Below are positions 6,201-7,919 of a stretch of DNA of 7,919 nt, piece by piece. The first letter of the stretch is position 1. Each line of letters opens with the position of its first letter. This stretch comes from Paludibacteraceae bacterium (GTDB taxonomy: Bacteria; Bacteroidota; Bacteroidia; Bacteroidales; Paludibacteraceae): contig JAEDGZ010000042.1 of the NCBI GenBank assembly GCA_016297215.1, positions 1 to 7,919 on the forward strand. Reading direction: 5' to 3'. The translations under genes and the position numbers were made by a program. The notes below the pieces were generated by a model, which worked only from the letters and a program-made list of their open reading frames with translations, searched no databases and was not told the DNA's origin.

Positions 6201-7919
6201 GGTAGTCCACCTGCTTGAAGCGCACATAGGCGTTGGGGAAGTGGTTCTCGTAGCGCGGCGTGTATTCGCGGATGACCTCCAGCGTAGCGTTGCAGGAGAT
6301 GGTGTTGACGATGAACTGCGCATAACTCGGCTTTGCCATATTGGGCGCATAGACGGCATGGAAGCGCGGGGACGCCTGCCCGACGAAGGAGGTTACGGAC
6401 TTCACCCGCGGGTCTTGCTGCAAGATACGCGCCAGCGAGTCCGCCACCACCGCGGTCTCCTCCACCGAGGAGCCCTCGCGCAGGTGAATCTCCACGGCAA
6501 AGCACTCGCGCTCCGCCTTGGGCAGCAACTGGATGTTCAGCCTTGTGAGCAGGAAGAGCCCCAAGCCCAAGGAGCCGATGAGCAGCAGATAGACCATCCA
6601 CGGACGGTCGAAGCAGCGACGGAGCAAGCGCTCGTAGCCCCTCTGCAACCAACCGAAAAACTTGTTTTGTCCGCGCTCAAACCAGTTCATATCCTCGGGT
6701 CGCGTGCGGCGGACAAAGCGCGTTGCCATATAGGGTGTTACCCACGTGGCATAGAAGATACTCGCCACGAGGGCAAACATGACGGCGAAGGGGAAGAGTT
6801 GGATGAACTCACCCAAAGGACCCGTGATAATCTTGGTCATGGGGAAGAACATGCCCGAGATGGAGCAGGTAGCGAGCGCCATGGGGACGAAGAGTTGCTT
6901 CGTGCTGACTGCGGCGGAGTACCAGCGGCTGTGCCCTTTCTCCAAGAGGTTGGTGTAGCCGTCGATGACGATGACCGAGTCGTCCACTATCATGCCCAGC
7001 ACGAAGATAAGTGCCGCGAGCGTAACCGTGTTGAGTTCAATGCCCATCAGGTACATCAGCCCCAGTGCAATCGCGATACAGACAGGCACGCCCGTGCTCG
7101 CCACGAGGGCGGTGCGCAGGGGGAAGAGCATGAGCATGACGAGGATGACGACCACGATAGAAATGAGTATGTCGCGCAGGAAAGAGGAGACCGATGCGTC
7201 CACCACCTTCGGCTGGTCGGTGATACGATGGAACTGCAAGTCGGGCGGCAACTCCGCGCGGGCGGTCTCCAACAGCGCCTCCACTTTCTCGCCGAACTCC
7301 ACGATATTGTTGCCCGGGGTCATCTCCATGCTGATAATCAGGCAGTTGGTGTGGTTCTGCGTACCGCCCTCGTAGAAATCGACATACTTGGTGGGGGTGG
7401 CATAGCGGCGCTCGACGGTCGCTACGTCTTTGAGCCGCAGGGTGGTGCCCGTAGCGGGGTCTGACCAGATAATCTGCTCGGCTATCTCATGGTCTGAGGA
7501 ATAGGGGATGACCACTTGGTACTGCGCGCCGTCTTCGCTGCCGGTCATGGTGCGCATGCCCTGCAAGAGCAGTTGCGCGTTCAAGAGGTTTTGGTTGACT
7601 CCATACGCCGAGAGGCGCGCGGGGTCGATGGTAACAGCTATCTCCTCCTGCCATTGCCCCAGAATCTTTATCTTTCCCATCTCAGGGATGGTACGCAGTC
7701 GGTCGGAGAGGCTGCGGGCGAACTGCTCCAACTCGCGGGGTGTGCGCTCGGGGCTTTCTACGGCGAGCAACATCGAGGAAGTGTTGCCAAAGTCGTCCAC
7801 CACCATCACCGCCAGCACGCCCTTGGGAAGCGAGGTCTTGCGGAAAAGGTCGAGGTTAGCGCGTATGCGGCTCCATGCCTCGTTGTTCGACTTGACGAAC
7901 ATCCGCAGCGACACATAGA
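3277..7919 (-). CDS. RND efflux permease fused in frame to a TolC-like outer-membrane factor (5' end missing)
   Basis: The frame is open from the right edge to TAG at 3277-3279. About 90 N-terminal residues seem to be missing; below, residue 1 is the GTG (Val) at 7914. Residues 1-958 are an AcrB-like RND permease: porter region to about 245, TM2-6 (247-392) with the proton-relay pair Asp311-Asp312 in MIVDDSVIV, TM7 (about 440-457), a second periplasmic region, and TM8-12 (797-950). Arg867 in IVRNAIM takes the place of AcrB Lys940; Arg900 matches Arg971. The domain ends MYWKLMGKKR. A 24-residue repeat-derived linker (959-982) leads into a hydrophobic signal-like segment, NLITLLLCLLCSLPILA (983-999). 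A TolC-family OMF follows, with two halves at about 1031-1240 and 1308-1492, then a 50-residue unrelated tail. It should pump drugs, dyes or other compounds; the substrate cannot be read. The adaptor gene probably lies upstream. AcrB-type Asp-Asp argues against a CzcA/CusA pump. Confidence 0.9.
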   Translation of the reverse strand, partial: YVSLRMFVKSNNEAWSRIRANLDLFRKTSLPKGVLAVMVVDDFGNTSSMLLAVESPERTPRELEQFARSLSDRLRTIPEMGKIKILGQWQEEIAVTIDPARLSAYGVNQNLLNAQLLLQGMRTMTGSEDGAQYQVVIPYSSDHEIAEQIIWSDPATGTTLRLKDVATVERRYATPTKYVDFYEGGTQNHTNCLIISMEMTPGNNIVEFGEKVEALLETARAELPPDLQFHRITDQPKVVDASVSSFLRDILISIVVVILVMLMLFPLRTALVASTGVPVCIAIALGLMYLMGIELNTVTLAALIFVLGMIVDDSVIVIDGYTNLLEKGHSRWYSAAVSTKQLFVPMALATCSISGMFFPMTKIITGPLGEFIQLFPFAVMFALVASIFYATWVTPYMATRFVRRTRPEDMNWFERGQNKFFGWLQRGYERLLRRCFDRPWMVYLLLIGSLGLGLFLLTRLNIQLLPKAERECFAVEIHLREGSSVEETAVVADSLARILQQDPRVKSVTSFVGQASPRFHAVYAPNMAKPSYAQFIVNTISCNATLEVIREYTPRYENHFPNAYVRFKQVDYQAAKNPVEVRFKGGDMAQMALLADSLKAFMAQQPEMTWVHSDYDQFKRQVRIVLKEDEATRLGITQTQLSLCLATLHSGTTMTTLYENDYPIPVVLYMEEEQNKEVRSPGRTIGQDAQASASSTMQLSNSKLSNCQIEDVLIPTNIPSLWVPLRQVATLEPAWHPASITHYNGIPTITVGCDLRGNTSSVAAEKKVKQWISTHMTDLPEGVTISYGGLSAVNSEMVPQILWSVVAALLVMLLLLLYHFGKVPLALLTLSSALLCIYGAFLGLFMFQLDISITAFLGLVALIGVIVRNAIMMYEYAEELRKTKHLSVRDAAYEAGLRRMRPIFLTSATTALGVVPMIIAHTSLWMPMGVVICFGTILTLPLTITILPVMYWKLMGKKRTLPNPPYSHPTARCLWGPRKGRGKNLITLLLCLLCSLPILANNDYPESVVSADEGNLPTPSLCREGRGGSSPLTLDSCLQLARKNNPELRKAALEVEKAKQVKQQAFTNYFPQVSASALGYHALNPLVDIGLTDIGNANTRELLQALYEEFGASLGLQNHIALFQYGYTVGVTALQPVYVGGKVVVGNRLAKVGVQAAELQQEVQERDVLEEVEESYWLIVGLQEKQQTVEAVAALLDTLHHTVQTAVNAGLALPSDLLQVEIKQSEIRRTRLQLESGLRLAKRALAVAIGVEDDIVLSPDPLQLPLQRGRVDELPSSIDTNLSPSLVGRDGVGPLSPSLCREGWGGSSPEHDLLALQVKAAQLQKRMVLADALPQVAIGANYSYGKFQADILRDDFGSKTGNGLLFVSVKVPLTEWWDTGHKLKEHSLAVEQAKIEQEHLSEMLDLRTQQVCDQLQQSILMVSEQEQVLLKSQQNYQLMQANYQAGMATLTDLLTAQTTLLKAQNDLTDAIIAYRVSARRYADLTRSNRNRSSVSHNSPFKGEPERVSHKAQQFTSHQYASAIDHSERHTLNLQKYDIPFPFHSFW
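3397..3427 (+). repeat. G+C-rich palindromic element, copy 1 (C-terminal tail of the OMF)
   Basis: The element reads gaccctctccgg and then the hairpin CTCCCCCT-taa-AGGGGGAG (3409-3427). It fits the common form GACCCnCYCC-nn-hairpin seen in copies 2-6. On the coding strand it specifies the NSPFKGEPERV part of the tail, just after the natural OMF end (RRYADLTRSN). Confidence 0.7.
3998..4031 (+). repeat. G+C-rich palindromic element, copy 2
   Basis: GACCCACCCCAA is followed by CCCTCCC (4010-4016), tacaaa, and GGGAGGG (4023-4029). Coding strand: LSPSLCREGWGGSSP. It is inserted between the two OMF halves, immediately before EHDLLALQVKAAQLQ, where the second half begins. Confidence 0.8.
4038..4072 (+). 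repeat. G+C-rich palindromic element, copy 3
   Basis: GACCCACCCCGT is followed by CCCTCCC (4050-4056), tacaa, and GGGAGGG (4062-4068). Its loop is one base shorter than in copies 2 and 5, so it is read in a shifted phase within the hairpin (SPSLVGRDGVG instead of SPSLCREGWGG). It directly follows copy 2 in the same orientation. Confidence 0.8.
4109..4140 (-). repeat. G+C-rich palindromic element, copy 4 (inverted)
   Basis: This copy is the same element in the opposite orientation. On the minus strand it reads GACCCCCTCCAA, then CTCCCCC-tacaaa-GGGGGAG (hairpin at 4128-4109). With copies 2 and 3 it forms a cluster of three inside one interdomain insertion of the OMF. Confidence 0.75.
4832..4885 (+). 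repeat. G+C-rich palindromic element, copy 5, with extended right flank
   Basis: GACCCACCCCTA is followed by CCCTCCC (4844-4850), tacaaa, and GGGAGGG (4857-4863). The 13-mer ATTACCTTCGTCT at 4873-4885 recurs next to copy 4 in matching relative orientation (4099-4087), so the mobile unit may be longer than the hairpin. Coding strand: TPSLCREGRGGSSP, placed between the OMF signal-like segment and its first helix. Confidence 0.8.
4972..5041 (-). repeat. G+C-rich palindromic element, copy 6, at the RND/OMF junction, with a nested 36-bp insertion
   Basis: On the minus strand, GACCCTCCCCAA and CCCTCCCTAC begin the element and AAAGGGAGGGGG ends it, as in copy 2. The hairpin is split by 36 bp at 5019-4984, which carry their own inverted repeat, CCCCAC (4991-4996) and GTGGGG (5009-5014). 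Thirty-six bp is twelve codons, so the frame is kept. The element encodes most of the 24-residue linker joining permease and OMF. Confidence 0.75.
5792..5887. repeat. A+T-rich 8-mer array plus two small palindromes inside the RND permease
   Basis: Near-8-bp units atttgaca (5792), atttgaca (5800), atttacta (5808) and tttgacaa (5816) form a short array. It is followed by an imperfect palindrome at 5837-5856 (CGCAG/CTGCG) and a perfect one, GGTGCGG (5866-5872) with CCGCACC (5881-5887). The coding strand specifies about 30 residues rich in Ser, Gln and Asn (around 677-708). These fall between PVVLYMEEEQ and EDVLIPTN, where AcrB-type proteins have only a short connection. Confidence 0.7.

Noticed and set aside
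5813..6652. Minus-strand frame of 279 codons overlapping the permease in another phase
   Set aside because: It is out of phase with the conserved RND sequence, Gly/Arg/Ala-rich, and contains no membrane spans.
5014..7464. Long plus-strand open frames (263 and 469 codons) opposite the RND permease
   Set aside because: They are low-complexity His/Arg/Glu-rich translations antisense to a well-conserved membrane protein. There is no promoter, start signal or recognisable family.
3277..7919. Assignment as a CzcA/CusA heavy-metal pump with natural TolC fusion
   Set aside because: TM4 has the Asp-Asp pair of the AcrB type rather than the single-Asp DFGxxVDG pattern of heavy-metal RND pumps, and the junction is repeat-derived.

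Overview
The window looks like chromosomal DNA from a member of the Bacteroidota, most likely Bacteroidales-like. Three things support this. Two intergenic regions carry well-spaced TTTG-N20-TAnnTTTG promoters, the Bacteroidota sigma-factor consensus. Start codons lack clear Shine-Dalgarno sequences. The protein families (a secreted protein with the FSKGNLQ/WRTLTNDEW motifs, and the AmtB, PII and RND types) are also typical. Coding DNA is G+C-rich in the transporter genes and the spacers are A+T-rich. All recognised genes are on the minus strand, so the window reads from right to left.

Layout from high to low coordinates. (1) 7919-3277 is one very long open frame, truncated at its 5' end by the window edge. 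It holds an AcrB-like RND efflux permease followed in frame by a TolC-like outer-membrane factor. (2) 3129-2983 encodes a 48-residue single-span membrane protein, followed by a strong terminator at 2911-2886. (3) A Bacteroidota promoter (2755-2724) and a leader of about 240 nt precede glnK (PII signal protein, 2476-2129), which is followed by amtB (ammonium channel, 2029-797) and a terminator at 674-635. This is a standard nitrogen-sensing operon: PII reads nitrogen and energy status and gates AmtB. (4) A second promoter (540-509) drives a secreted protein whose gene starts at 415 and runs off the left edge.

The most unusual feature is the repeat content. At least six copies of a G+C-rich palindromic element (GACCC-x-CYCC... 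followed by a CCCTCCC/GGGAGGG hairpin) lie inside the RND-OMF frame. All are in the outer-membrane-factor half or at the RND/OMF junction, and all keep the frame open. The junction copy carries a 36-bp insertion of its own and replaces the place where the permease stop and OMF start should be, so the fusion may have been created by the repeat. A different A+T-rich short-unit array plus two small palindromes is inserted in a periplasmic part of the permease. In the nitrogen operon, the glnK leader carries eight copies of a 14-bp unit with a complementary 9-mer upstream, and the glnK-amtB spacer is built almost entirely from three abutting short-unit arrays. I see no phage, CRISPR, tRNA or rRNA features and no classical transposase.
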